A stretch of 64,000 nt of DNA from Hymenopus coronatus (GCA_030762935.1 CM060895.1:73267001-73331000), one strand, 5' to 3'. Shown: positions 12,001 through 22,391, counted from the first letter of the stretch. Notes: generated by a model from the letters alone, not told the origin. Numbers and translations are program-made.

Positions 12001-12745
12001 GGAAGATCTGCAATGGCATTCTGCGCAAGAACCTTGAACAAGGGCCAGTTAGCTTTGTGGAGTTGCCAAGTAGGATGTCGAGCATGTTTGGGTGCATTGA
12101 AGGTAGACTTCAGAATAATAGGATATTGGTCACTACTAAAGAGAGTATGCTCAATGGACCAATGGAACAGAGGCACAATGTTCGAGGAGCACATGGTGAC
12201 GTCAATATTGCTTGTGGAGTTATGGGCTACATCATAACGGGTAGGTAATGGGGAATTGAGTACCACTAAGGGAAATGTATTCAGAACTGAATCAATTACT
12301 TTCCCACGCCGATCAGTTCGCTGGCTTCCCCACAGAATATTATGACTATTAAGGTCTCCCAGTAAAATGAAAGGTGTGGGTAATTGTTGAATAAGATGTG
12401 TGAGCATTTGTAGGTCAATGTTGGCACTGTTTGGTAGATAGAGATTGCAAATGCATATCTCAGTAGTGAGAAAAATAGACACAGCCACAGCTTCCAGACA
12501 GGTTTGAAGGACAATTTCTTTCTGTGGCATGTTCTCAAGTACGTATGTTGCAACACCACCACTAGTATGGTGAGCGTTGAGACGATTTTTATGGTAACCA
12601 GTGGTGCTATGTAGTCAGTATGAACATTAGTTTCCTGTAGACAAATAATAGCTGGACTATGAGTAGAGAGAAGTAGTTGCAAGTATTCCAGTTGAGATCT
12701 ATAACTATTGATGTTCCATTGTAGTAGCAACGTATCAGAGTTCAT
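9066..12745 (-). pseudogene. LINE ORF2 pseudogene: endonuclease, RT, RNase H, zinc knuckle
   Basis: The polyprotein would nick target DNA, reverse-transcribe the element RNA and remove RNA. It starts at ATG 12745. Endonuclease motifs are LQET near the N terminus, GDLNSHNILWG, SNIDVT and SSDQYP. RT motifs are NYRPISL, YGFRKYRSATDAF, LDIEKAYDTVW, NGIPQGPVLS and FADDLTIF. RNase H motifs are YTNGSK, SCELIAI, YTDLMSALLSL and WVPSHYGIPGNENAD. A CNYCHSPLTVTHILTAC knuckle lies near 9200. Lesions: a frameshift between the 12296-12745 and 11295-12530 segments; an in-frame TAG at 11295-11297 (the frame then continues to 9390); a stop near 9390; frameshifts near the C-run at 9220 and near 9165. The endonuclease His of SDH is Gln, and the first RNase H Asp (TDG) is Asn. 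Confidence 0.9.
12742..12745 (-). promoter_or_regulatory. ATGA stop/start overlap between LINE ORF1 and ORF2
   Basis: On the minus strand the ORF2 ATG (12745-12743) shares two bases with the ORF1 TGA (12744-12742). Such overlaps in non-LTR elements are associated with termination-reinitiation. Whether this element used it is inference. Confidence 0.7.
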
Positions 12746-14110
12746 GGCCGAGAGTCATGAGCTCTAACTCCAGCAACATCTGTGGAGACGGTGCCAAAGC
12801 TGTTCTCTGGTTTAGTAGTGTCCAACATTAATTTCTTTTCAAGCCGTGTGGTTCTGTTTTTTATTTTATTGTTTGTTAACATAGGATATATCTTTTTAAG
12901 CAATTGTGCTAACGCATGATGATCTGTGGTGTATGATGTGGCCAAGTGGGCGACATCAGAGGACCCCACTGAATTTTCATAGAAACTGACAAGTTGTGTA
13001 AAATTCAAAAGGTATTCGTCCGGGTTAGCCTCCATGTGGTTTTGAAGTGGTAGCAGCAGTTCACGTAGTGGTTGTGTTGCCGCTGATGATTTTGGATTTT
13101 TAGGCATTGGTTTAGTACTGGTCTTTAAGATGTTGTCATCATCAGATGACTCATCCTGTGATTTGGTTAACCGTTCAGAATTATCCTGCTCAAGTTTTGA
13201 ATCATTTGGATGTTCTGAATCACTGTTGGTTGAAGAAATAGGGCGTTTCATGCGGTGTGGTAGACTGTCAACAGGAGTGGCTACTTCACCTAAGTGTACA
13301 GTAGTAGCATCGTGGGAAGCAGTGACAAGCTTGGTATTGTTTACTGTATGAGAAGAAGAATTTCCCCCTTTTTCAGTGTTTAAGGACTTTACTTGGTCGT
13401 CATTGACATGACGAGTGTCTTTTTTTTTGAGGTAGATGGATCAGAAGTTATCGTTGTGGTAGGCAAGGAGGGAAATTCCCCTGAATTGGAGGTAGAGGGC
13501 GTTGTGTTGGTCTGTTGCACTTCTGATGATTTGCATTGGCTAGCCAAGTGACCTTGTTTACAAATGAAACAATTAGGTGTGTCAGTTGACACATAGACCC
13601 AGTAGTTTGTGTCATCGTGATAGATTTGAAAACTGTCGGTAAGTTGATCGATATCCTCAGGCTTAACGTAGAACTGTCGGCGAAAGCTTAAAATATGAGA
13701 GAAACCTGGAGCGCTCATTCCGGCCCTGACGTGTGAAATTGCAGAGGTCGGATATATACCTTGGGATGCCAGGTAATTTTCTAGGGTATTACTGGACAGA
13801 CGTTTGACAGCATGACTCTCTTGTGTTTAGTCAATAGGGGTCGCAGATCTAGTACAACATCATTGATAGTAATCCGGGGATGGTTTGCTGCTATTTCTTC
13901 TGCTATTCGTTTGTTAGAGAGGTACATGCATACACGGTTATTTGAGATTCGAACCGTATATTAGTTGGTTCGGTAAGTTTTGCTTTGGCGTAAACATAAT
14001 CTTTGATAGGAATACCATCATGAGCTGCAATAACGACTGCCTGATCCTTACTAGGTCCACTTTGTGCGATCGCTGAATAACTTAATATATCGTTGTTACT
14101 TGAGGTTAGG
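12742..14110 (-). pseudogene. LINE ORF1 pseudogene: gag-like nucleic-acid-binding protein
   Basis: ORF1 of this element type coats the RNA. An N-terminal conserved region (with AHDGIPIKDYVYAKAKLTEP and LRPLLTKHKR) lies at about 14050-13800. A second block with AGMSAPGFSHILSFRRQFY starts near 13720. Next comes one zinc knuckle, CFICKQGHLASQC, with spacing CX2CX3HX4C, one residue shorter than the usual CX2CX4HX4C. A Ser/Thr/Asp-rich linker and a C-terminal basic region follow. The frame is broken at least twice near 13740-13920 and once at the T8 run near 13420. The last segment (12742-13251) ends in a TGA that overlaps the ORF2 ATG. The start codon is not certain. Confidence 0.8.
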
Positions 14111-14316
14111 AGTTGAACTTGAGGTTTTCAATTTGCCCGAGTCAGCTTGGACTGGGCACAAAGCACACTTCACAGACGTTAGACGTACTCCCTATACACA
14201 AACACACTTTCTCGTGTTGCATAAAGAACTGTTTTATGTAATAAACACACTAGTTTTGTGTAAAAAGAGCAGAACAAACTTTCATAGCCTATCCATTGCG
14301 TTTTCCGCCTCGCCTA

Positions 14317-14660
14317 AGGCGTTTTATTGATGTATGTTCTTGGCGTTAAATACAATGTGTTATCAAAGTCTGTACTTCTGTACTTCATGAGGCGTTTTAT
14401 TGATGTATTCTTCTTGGCGTTAAAGACAATGTGTTATCTAAGTCTGTACTTCATGAGGCGTTTTATTGATGTATGTTCTTGGCGTTAAAGACAATGTGTT
14501 ATCAAAGCCTGTACTTCTGTACTTCATGAGGCGTTTTATTGATGTATGTTCTTGGCGTTAAAGACAATGTGCTATCAAAGCTATACTTCATGAGGCGTTT
14601 TATTGATGTATCTTCTTGGTGTTAAAGACAATGTTTTATCAAAGCCTGTGCTTCTGTGTG
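14317..14660. repeat. Minisatellite remainder right of the LINE
   Basis: About five monomers, starting with the second target-duplication copy (AGGCGTTTTATT, 14317-14328). The last monomer passes without a gap into LINE coding remnants: CCTGTGCTTCTGTGTGG replaces the usual CCTGTACTTCTGTACTT. Confidence 0.9.
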
Positions 14661-14960
14661 GAAGTGAAATATGGATTTTGAGAGCCCAAGTTAAAAAGCG
14701 AATTGAAGTTGCACAAATGAGGTTTCTTCGCTCTGTTAAAAGTGTTGCATTACTAGACAAAATTTAAAACAGTGGCATACGAGATGCATTAAGAACTGAA
14801 TGTAGAATGGAGGAAATTATAATTATCAAAGAAGAAGTACATGTGGAAATAATATCCTCTGGCAGATCGCCAAAGAAAGCTTACCTTAGCACCCTGTTGG
14901 AAAGTGTGACCTGGGTCAACCAAGAACCTCGTGGAGAGACAAGCCGTATACCTAAAATGT
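14635..14960 (+). pseudogene. LINE ORF2 C-terminal relic adjoining the minisatellite
   Basis: Translation near 14650 gives KPVLLCGSEIWILRAQ, then KRIEVAQMRFLRSVKSVALL. This resembles the PxLLYGSExWxL...RIxAAEMRFLRS block downstream of the reverse transcriptase in several arthropod LINE families. It is followed by a damaged stretch with SSGRSPKKAY. A stop and frameshifts follow. The KPVLLY part is encoded by the minisatellite monomer itself. No RT core is present, so the exact LINE clade is not assigned. Confidence 0.6.
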
Positions 14961-14987
14961 TAAATTACCGTTTGCTTTACATATAGA

Positions 14988-15828
14988 AAAATCTTGTGTG
15001 GCCATTCACATGTCTTTCTCTACATCTATGAAACAAAAATACTGAAAAGCTTATTATTCTAAGTACTTATGCTAATCTAGATAAACATTAGTATTACTTG
15101 CTTCCTTGTAAGTAGCAGGGAAAAAAGGGAATACACCACCTAAAGCGATAGTCACATTGCCATGTGATTGAAATTCATTTCTTAACACGACCAGGAGTTG
15201 GAAATGGTCGATTCCACGAAAAAATTGTATACCTATGATATAAATTGTGTGTGGTTACGAGATTTTCATTTTTGATGTAGAAAATTTTTGTCTATCTGTC
15301 ACGACTTACCAACTATACAAAATTCGGTCAGATTCATCCAGAAGGAGGAAGTCTTCACAGGCTAATTCCAGAAAATTCATACTATACATTTCATTTATTA
15401 TATAAATATGTTAATATACGGTATTTTAATCACAATCATTTGAGTTATTTTTGACAAAATCAAAATTTTCGAAATTTTTTCCATATAAAGGGTCGTTTGG
15501 AATGCGGGGATTTTCCTCAAAATCTTCGTGTCCCACCCTTGGAAGATACCAAATTTAAATACCAGGTTTGGTATTTTGCCGATTTTTAGTTCTTGAGGTA
15601 TCTTATTCACAGACACACGGACTCACGAGGACACTGATACTCGGACACACACATAAACATTGAATCACGGACACACACGGACATTTATCTAAAAATGCTT
15701 TTTTACTTGGATACATAGGACCCTAAAACGTGTATTTCCGGTGAAATCTCGCTTTGGAATTTTTGGGTGGAGTGCAATACCTTCTCTACTTATGTACCAT
15801 ATACTAAATAGAGAAAGCAAGCATCCCG
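14988..15828 (-). repeat. R-family interspersed repeat, minus copy
   Basis: It contains the family landmarks in minus order: CATTCACATG...TTTCTCTAC, the ACTTACCAACTATACAAAATTC block, ATACGGTATTTTAATC, TTTGGTATTTTGCCGA, a CACACGGACTC simple region, CGGTGAAATCTCG, and TACCTTCTCTACT...TAGAGAAAG. The (AT)n tract follows shortly after its outer end. Confidence 0.8.
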
Positions 15829-15853
15829 AAGAAATAGCATACACTGTTATTTC

Positions 15854-15857
<4 letters not shown>

Positions 15858-15902
<45 letters not shown>
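15858..15902. repeat. (AT)n microsatellite
   Basis: Uninterrupted TA dinucleotides just outside an R copy. Confidence 0.95.
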
Positions 15903-15905
<3 letters not shown>

Positions 15906-16119
15906 TAACCTAATGCTAAGAAATTTATACTTCTAAGCCAAGTTTTACCTTTCGATAATAATCTATTTTCCTACTATCCAGCACTTTCGCTTCTATTCGG
16001 TAATATTTGGCACATCTATTCTCATTTAAAGCTTAACACGATAGGTTATAGAAGGTTACAAATTCAAACAATAGAAAATCTAATATCAACATAACATGTG
16101 TATATAAAATTAAAATTGA

Positions 16120-16312
16120 ATGTTATTTATACATTCTATTTAACTGCTATGGTTCTCAGCGTCCCATTCATATTGGGCATGAAAGACCGCTTAATTTTGC
16201 TCAGAGGTCTCTTTTCAAGCCTGAGGTTCTTTTAAGTGCCATAAATCTAGGACAGGAGACCACGATTTTTATTCGCCTTTCGAAGGAATCATTCTAATGA
16301 TTTTTAAGCCCG
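16120..16312 (-). mobile_element. SINE family C, headless minus copy
   Basis: The reverse complement matches the body of the SINE at 45825-46080. Shared blocks include CTAGATTTATGGCA versus GTAGATTTACGGCA, AAAAGAACCTCA, and GAGCAAAATTAAGCGGTCTT. The tRNA-like promoter end is missing. Confidence 0.75.
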
Positions 16313-16325
16313 AAAAAAAAAAAAA

Positions 16326-17040
16326 TACGAGGTCAATCAAGAATGTAACGAACGGGTTGTCATAACTAAATAATAACGAAAGATATCAACACTAAACTTT
16401 ATTTACAAACTTACAGTACCTTGTCCCATTTCTCAGCGTAATCTCCTTTCTGTTAAGACATTTACTGTCACGTTGTACCAGCTTTTCAAAGCTGATGTTA
16501 TAATTTTCTACCGCTAAAGAACTTTTTCATTTTTGTTTTCTATTTTTATGCACAAAGTTCGGCCAATCTAATTTTATAGACAAACAACATAAGTGTATGG
16601 TGACAACGCGATGCAGAGGCTTCGGTGAGGAAATGGAGCATAATTTACGAGTAATCAAGGAAGAACCAATGTGCGCGAAAAAGACTGGAGTGGCAGTTCA
16701 TCAATCGCTTTGGAGAAGTTGAAAGCAAATGTTGATTGAACAGTACAGAATGAGCCGATGTTTCAGACCATACATGACTTTTTGAGCGGAAAAGATTTCC
16801 CAACAGAGGAAGACCTTAAAGTTGCAGTGACATCTTGGCTCACATCTTTAGCGGTGGAAGAATGTAACATCTGCATTGAAAAACCTGTACCACGAGCCAA
16901 TAAATGCCTTTATAGCAATGGCGAATACGTTGAGAAACAGAGTAAGTTACTGTAGCTTTGTGAATGCAGTTTTGTGTCGATATCTTTCGTTATTATTTAG
17001 TTATGCCAAATAGTTCGTTACTTTCTGGATGACCCTCGTA
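16326..17040. mobile_element. Foldback mariner: two inverted transposase C-termini
   Basis: TA dinucleotides at 16326-16327 and 17039-17040 bound an element whose ends match for some 70 bp (TACGAGGTCAATCAAGAATG versus TACGAGGGTCATCCAGAAAG, then ACTAAATAATAACGAAAGAT in both). The right half (plus) encodes a mariner-like C terminus with EDLKVAVTSWLTSLAVEE, PVPRANKCL and NGEYVEK. The left half on the minus strand encodes a related one with SLAVENYN, KLVQRDSKCLNRKGDYAEK and several stops. The catalytic centre is missing. The arms (16326-16517 and 16848-17040) are clearly diverged from each other. Confidence 0.75.
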
Positions 17041-17172
17041 TTTACTAGCTGAATTCTGCATGCAGTCCAGTATTCTTACTGCAGTAGGGAAGTTGTACTT
17101 AAGCTACTAGTTCATCTTAGGTGGATGATTTGATTTCATCAATTATTAAAGTAAATTTAATCCACACATCAG

Positions 17173-18030
17173 TTTTTACTTTCTCTATGCGCACTATGTA
17201 CATAGTGAATAGAGAAAGTATTGTACTCCACCAAAAAATTCGATACCGAAATTTCACTGGAAATATATGTTTTAGGGTCCCCTTTATCTAAAAAAAAGCA
17301 TTTTCACAAAAAGGTCCGTGTGTGTGTGTCCGTGTGTCTGTGAACACGATAACTCAAAAACGAAAAGTCGATAAAATACCAAACTTGGTATTTAAGTTTA
17401 GTATCTTCCAGGGATGCGACACGAAGATTTTGAGAAATATCCCCCACGCCAAACTACCCTTTACATGGAACTTTTTTCGAAAATTTTGATTTTCTAAAAA
17501 ATGGCTCTAACGATTTTGATTAAAATATCATATATTAAAGATATTTACCTGACAAATAAAATGTATATTTTGAATTTTCTGGGAATAGCTTCTGAAGACT
17601 ACTTTATTCTGGATGAATTTTGCATTACTACTAAACCGTAAGAGATGGACAAAAACTTAACACACAAAAAATGTAGAGCACGTTAAAACACACAATTTAT
17701 GTTATATACATTTTTTTCATGGAGTTGTTCGTTTTTGAGATATTCCGTTTTCTTGGTTTCAGCTTTGAAAAACTTATACTTTTCTCATACAGGAATTTGT
17801 CAACTCCTGTTCACACAAACAAAGGAACATCAGTCACATAGCAACCAGCTTTTGGCTTTCACTTTAACCTATGGTACTCCCTTATTTCGCTTGTATTTAC
17901 AATAAAGCAAGGAATAAGACTATTTCTGCTAATTTTCCTCGATTAACATGAAATAAATAAAAGATAAGCTTATTAACAATAATTTGTTACAGAAAGATAG
18001 AGAAAGTCATGTGAATGGAACACATCAGAT
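17173..18030 (+). repeat. R-family repeat, near full-length plus copy
   Basis: It runs from TTTTTACTTTCTCTATGCGC with the ACTATGTACATAGT palindrome, through GTGTGTGTCCGTGTGTCTGT, to GAGAAAGTCATGTGAATGGA and CACATCAGAT. Its left flank is CACATCAG, the 3' end motif of the same family, so an older copy probably stood upstream. Confidence 0.85.
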
Positions 18031-18033
18031 ATT

Positions 18034-18499
18034 TTGTTGTTGTAATTGTTCTTGTTACAAATGGTATTATTCTTGAAGCTTCTTAGTGGACTCCTATTTC
18101 TTTCCCAATACCATCTGCCAGATACCTAAAACAAAACCCTAGTTTTTTGTTCAGAATTTAGCGATCCTCCCCGTGTTTCGTCTGAGTTTCCAATAAAATA
18201 ATCACTCAGGCACTCCACCTTCTGTTTATCGAATCGATATAATTATTTGAAGTCAGAATCTCTAGACTATTTTCTTTCTTTAAAGGTACTTCTAGCCCCA
18301 ACTTGAAGAATTATAGCCATTTTAATATATTGTGAACATTTACTAATCAAGCGAAGTCTGGGGAAAAGCAGGCTTAGTATTATTACCTGCGAAGCAAATA
18401 CTCTCCCTACTTTGTATGTATAACAATCATAGTATATTTGTAGGGTATAAGTAAAACCTACTAGACCGACATTTAGCTAAAAGGGAAAACATTTATTAC

Positions 18500-18559
<60 letters not shown>

Positions 18560-18667
18560 GCAGTATATCATTCCAAAACAGTAGGAATATAATTTACTAC
18601 ATTTTAAGCATATGGCTCAATATTAGCCTTGTAACGTGACTCAATCCATGATGAGAAGAAGACGACT
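18034..18667. other. No gene seen; contains (AT)n
   Basis: AT-rich sequence with no supported ORF. A (TA)n tract occupies 18504-18553. Confidence 0.6.
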
Positions 18668-19500
18668 ATATTTACTTTCTCTACACATACTATGTATAGC
18701 GAGAGGGTATTGTATTCCATCCATAAATTCGATACCGAGATTTCGCCGGAAATATATATTTTATGGCCTCCTGTATCCAAAAAATGTATATTCAGAAAAA
18801 GGCCCATGTATGTGGGTGTGTGTGTGTGTGTGTCTGTGAACAAGATAACTCAAAAACGAAAAGTCGGTAAAATAAAAACTTAGTATGTAAGTTTAGTATC
18901 TTCCAGGGATGCGACATGAAGGTTTTGAGCAAACTACCTTTCCATGTAAAAAAATAAAAAAATTTAATTTTCTCAAAAATGGCTGTAACAATTTTGATTA
19001 AAATACCGTGTATTAAAGATATTTATATGGCAAATAATATGTATATCTTGAATTTTCGGGGAATAGCCTCTAAAGATCTCTTTATTCTAAATGATTTTGC
19101 GTAACTGGTAAACTGTAAAACATAGACAAAAGTTTACTTCACAAAACTATACAATACATTAAAACACATTATTTATGTCATATACGTTTTTTCGTTGAAT
19201 TGACCATTACCTTTTCGGAGATATTCCTTGTAATTTGTTTCAGATATAAAATCCTTAAACTTTTCTCAGTTGTAAACTCCTGGCCCTGCAAAGAAATGGA
19301 TTTTATCCACATAGCAACCTGCTTTTAAAAGATTTGACTATCGTTTTAGCCTAGTGTATTCCACGATTTCCCTTCTACTTATAAGAAAGCAAAAAATTAA
19401 GACAATTTCTGTTAATATCTCAATTATCATAAAGTAGATAGAAGAATATGCTTTTTAACCATAATTTTTTACGGCGATGTGAATGGGACATATAAGATTT
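18668..19500 (+). repeat. R-family repeat, plus copy (tandem partner 1)
   Basis: Starts TTTACTTTCTCTACACATAC and ends GATGTGAATGGGACATATAAG. The palindrome is degraded to TACTATGTATAG. The TG tract at 18816-18833 sits at the family's usual microsatellite position. The next R copy starts directly at its end. Confidence 0.8.
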
Positions 19501-20300
19501 TTACTTTCTCTATATGTACTATGTACATAGTGTATAGAAAAGGTATTGCACTCCATCCAAAAATTCGATACCGAGATTTCACTGGAAATATATGTTTTAG
19601 GGTCCCTGTGTCCAAAAAAAGAGCATTTTCGGAAAAAAGTTCGTGTGTGTATTTAAGTTTAAATTTATTGGTATTTAATTTTAATATCTTCCAGGGAAGA
19701 TTTTGAGAAAAATCCCCTCACCCCCCAACTACCCTTTACTTGGAACTTTTTTCGAAAATTTTAATTTTCTAAAAATGGCTCTAACGATTTTGATTAAAAT
19801 ATCATATATTAAAGATATTTACTGACAAATAAAATGTATATCTTGAGTTTTCTGGGAATAGCCTCCGAAGAGTACTTTATTCTGGATGAATTTTACGGAA
19901 TTTTGCATAACTGCTAAACCGTAAGAGATGGACAAAAACTTACTACACAACAAATGTAGAGTACGTTAAAACGCACAATTTATGTTATATACATTTTTTC
20001 GTGGAGTTCATCGTTTTTGAGACATTCCTTGTTTTGGGTTTCTGCTTTGAAAAACTTATATTTTTCTCATGCAGGAGTTTGTCAACTCCTGACCATATAA
20101 ACAAAGGAACTTCAGTCACATAGCAACCATCACTTTAACCTATGGTGCTTCCTCATTTCGATTCTACTTACAAGGAAGCAAGTAATAAGACTGTTTCTGC
20201 TACTTTTTTCTGATTAATATGAAGTAAATAGAAGTATAAGCTTTTTAACAATAATTCGTTGCAGAGATACACATGTGATTGGTACACATCAGAGTTTTTG
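19498..20300 (+). repeat. R-family repeat, plus copy (tandem partner 2)
   Basis: Begins TTTTTACTTTCTCTATATGT with an intact ACTATGTACATAGT palindrome directly after the preceding copy. Ends near CATGTGATTGGTACACATCAG. The TG tract is reduced to GTGTGTGT. Confidence 0.8.
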
Positions 20301-21019
20301 TATTACATAGGATCTGGATAACAGTGTCCACATTTCATTTCGGTATCGTTTAGAGACTCTCTGTACATAAGCTGTAACCTACATATCAGATTCCCCGATT
20401 AATTTCCCCTGATGACCTCGGTCTTTCACTGAGCTAGGGAGCACGTTAATTAGGAATATCTGAGTGTTTGGCACAAAAATACACAGTGCAGACCGAACTT
20501 TGAGGTAAATGAAGTCCAGAACAGTGCAGGCAGAACATGTACCTGATTAAAGCATTGGTTCTCGTTAGCAGGGATTTACGGCTATACGCTCAGCTGGATG
20601 ATGAATTGGTTACGCATTCAGGGAGCTCGAATCAAAGGCTTTTGTTCAGCAAGTCAGAGATTCGTTGGTCAGCCGGAACGTGAAAGGGCACTAGAGTGGT
20701 ATTCAGGACACAGTGTTGTGGTATACCGCAGTGACCGTCAACGTCCTCTGGCCCTGGGTGAAGGGATTAACGCACAAGTTCTACCAATGTTAGCTCCAAT
20801 TTTCCTCTCAAGATACTGCTTTTCTGCATATATACATTTACATTGAAAATTAATTGCTTTCAGAGTAAATCACTATTGCAAATTCACTTCTGCAAGGATA
20901 AACGTTATCTAGAATAGTTGCTATGAGGAAACGTATCTGTCTCATATTCAAGAAGTGCCGAGTTTGAATTTCGGCTACGATGAGTCCCTGGATACTTTTA
21001 TGGGATTTTTCCTTATCGC
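20301..21019. other. No gene seen
   Basis: An 82-codon open frame (20598-20846, plus) has no recognisable domain and no supporting context. No repeat family was recognised. Confidence 0.4.
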
Positions 21020-21360
21020 GAAATAAATTCTTCGTTTCACTTCGTATTCGGCTTACACTCCCCGTATTTGTAGGACTGACTCCCTCCCCCCCCCCAAGTC
21101 TTACAAGCCAATGCCTAGGAGTCGGGGAGCCTACGGCACGAAACCACAGAATGGAGAACGTAACCAGGATGATACATAATGATTGGAAAGGTGATTATGG
21201 AGCAATCAGTGGAATGCGTGGCGGAGGAAACCGGAGGATCCGCAGAAGACCCACCCAGACGCCGCTTCGTCCACAAGAATCCCACATGTGGACGCTTGGG
21301 ATCGAACCCGGGCTGCCTAGATGGGAGATGAGCAGTCTAACGCTCACCCACGGTGCCGTC
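21020..21360 (-). mobile_element. tRNA-derived SINE family A, minus copy
   Basis: Read on the minus strand the head starts GGCACCGTGGGTGAGCGTTA and reaches a B-box-like GGGTTCGATCCC. The body holds CCACATGTGGGATTC, GTGGACGAAGCGGCG and CTCCGGTTTCCTCCGCCA. The copy at 53733-54118 matches over essentially the whole length and the one at 31853 matches in head and body. The head most resembles a tRNA-Ser-type promoter, but the source tRNA is not certain. Confidence 0.75.
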
Positions 21361-21690
21361 AGTTTAAATTCTAAGGACTTCAAATACTTTTGAGCATTAT
21401 TTCACCCATTTATTCATTCATTGTCCGAATTTGTTGTAGAGTATAGTTTTTATAGAGTTTAGAGTTTTACTACATATGGCACCGCAGGCATTGACACTGA
21501 TGATACGTGGAATGAAGATGGAGCAGTGATGGAATGAGTGCGGTACCGAAGCCTCCCGCGGTCAGAAAAATAGCCCCGAAGCCTCCCGGACCCTTAAAGA
21601 TCCCTAATTACACAGCCCTCAAGCCTCACCAAAGCAGGTAGCTTCCTGGTCAAAACAGGTAACAGGTTTGGTGTTCATAGTATCTGATTA

Positions 21691-21996
21691 TTATATTAGT
21701 TTTGATGGCCTTTCACATACATCTTCCGTAGCTTTTCTCTTTAGATCACAAAGTACTTTCTGTCTCTGAATTTTGTCACTAGGTGGTGCCGTGTGGTTAT
21801 GGTCTTCTTGAATATCCAGGACATCTATTTCTCCATTGGAAAAGGTTTTAATAAAACTTTTGCAACTTTTATCATTGCACGTCCATCGCGCTACCCCACT
21901 TTTTAAACACTTCTGGAATCCGAAAGTGTAACCGTTCCGAACGAGACTTTTCCTTCCTGTCCCACTCACCGTAATTTCAGTCTCATCGGAAAACAT
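21691..21996 (-). CDS. FLYWCH-type zinc-finger ORF (orphan or MULE fragment)
   Basis: An open frame of 101 codons from ATG 21996 to a TAA just after KLI. Residues 5-67 fit the FLYWCH zinc-finger pattern: a hydrophobic start (EITVSGTGRKSLVRNGYTFG), then WTCNDKSC for the two Cys ligands, and EDHNHT with the HxH pair. A basic tail with LKRKATEDVCERP follows. In insects such domains occur in chromatin proteins and at the front of MULE-like transposase genes. No MULE catalytic domain, splice donor or further exon is evident. It is a complete domain in an intact frame, so it may be a small gene, an exon or a transposon remnant. Confidence 0.5.
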   Translation of the reverse strand: MFSDETEITVSGTGRKSLVRNGYTFGFQKCLKSGVARWTCNDKSCKSFIKTFSNGEIDVLDIQEDHNHTAPPSDKIQRQKVLCDLKRKATEDVCERPSKLI

Positions 21997-22218
21997 GTTA
22001 GCTGTGAATTAATTTGTCGTACACTGAAAGAAATCAAGGAAAACATTAGGCATACCCATTCCACCCCACCTGCTGGGTGATTACACCGGTATCGCGGGAG
22101 GCTTGGGGTTTCTTACCTAGGTACGGGATGCTTCGGTCCTGCGCCCGATGGAAACCATCAAAACATTAGTAGAGTGATTTCCTGGAAATAACATTGAATT
22201 CCCTCTTTTGAGGAAGAG

Positions 22219-22229
22219 ACAGAGAGAGC

Positions 22230-22289
<60 letters not shown>
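22219..22289. repeat. (GA)n microsatellite
   Basis: Nearly pure AG dinucleotides with one GATAGA interruption. It explains the Ser/Leu-rich open frames on the minus strand. Confidence 0.95.
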
Positions 22290-22291
<2 letters not shown>

Positions 22292-22391
22292 GGGAGTGTT
22301 TGTGCGCATGCGTCCGTACGCCGGTGAGAATTCATAATTAATATGCAAGAAGCCTTTTAGGTACTAAATTTTCGACTTGTGTCACTGCATT

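Larger units (their letters stand above)
8941..14316 (-). mobile_element. Full-length, decayed I-clade LINE inserted in the minisatellite
   Basis: A non-LTR retrotransposon of about 5.38 kb, read on the minus strand. The 3' end is a tail of AAAAT-type pentamers (8941-8994 as seen on plus). The 5' end is at 14316, next to the target duplication. It has a gag-like ORF1 with a CCHC knuckle and an ORF2 with AP endonuclease, reverse transcriptase, RNase H and a C-terminal CCHC motif. This order is typical of the I clade of insect LINEs. Both ORFs carry frameshifts and stops, so the copy is dead, yet its ends and target duplication are preserved. A related clade with the same domain order is possible. 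Confidence 0.9.

Noticed and set aside
11928..12248. 106-codon plus frame
   Set aside because: Antisense to the LINE endonuclease region.
22117..22348. Ser/Leu-repeat proteins on minus
   Set aside because: Translation of the (GA)n microsatellite.
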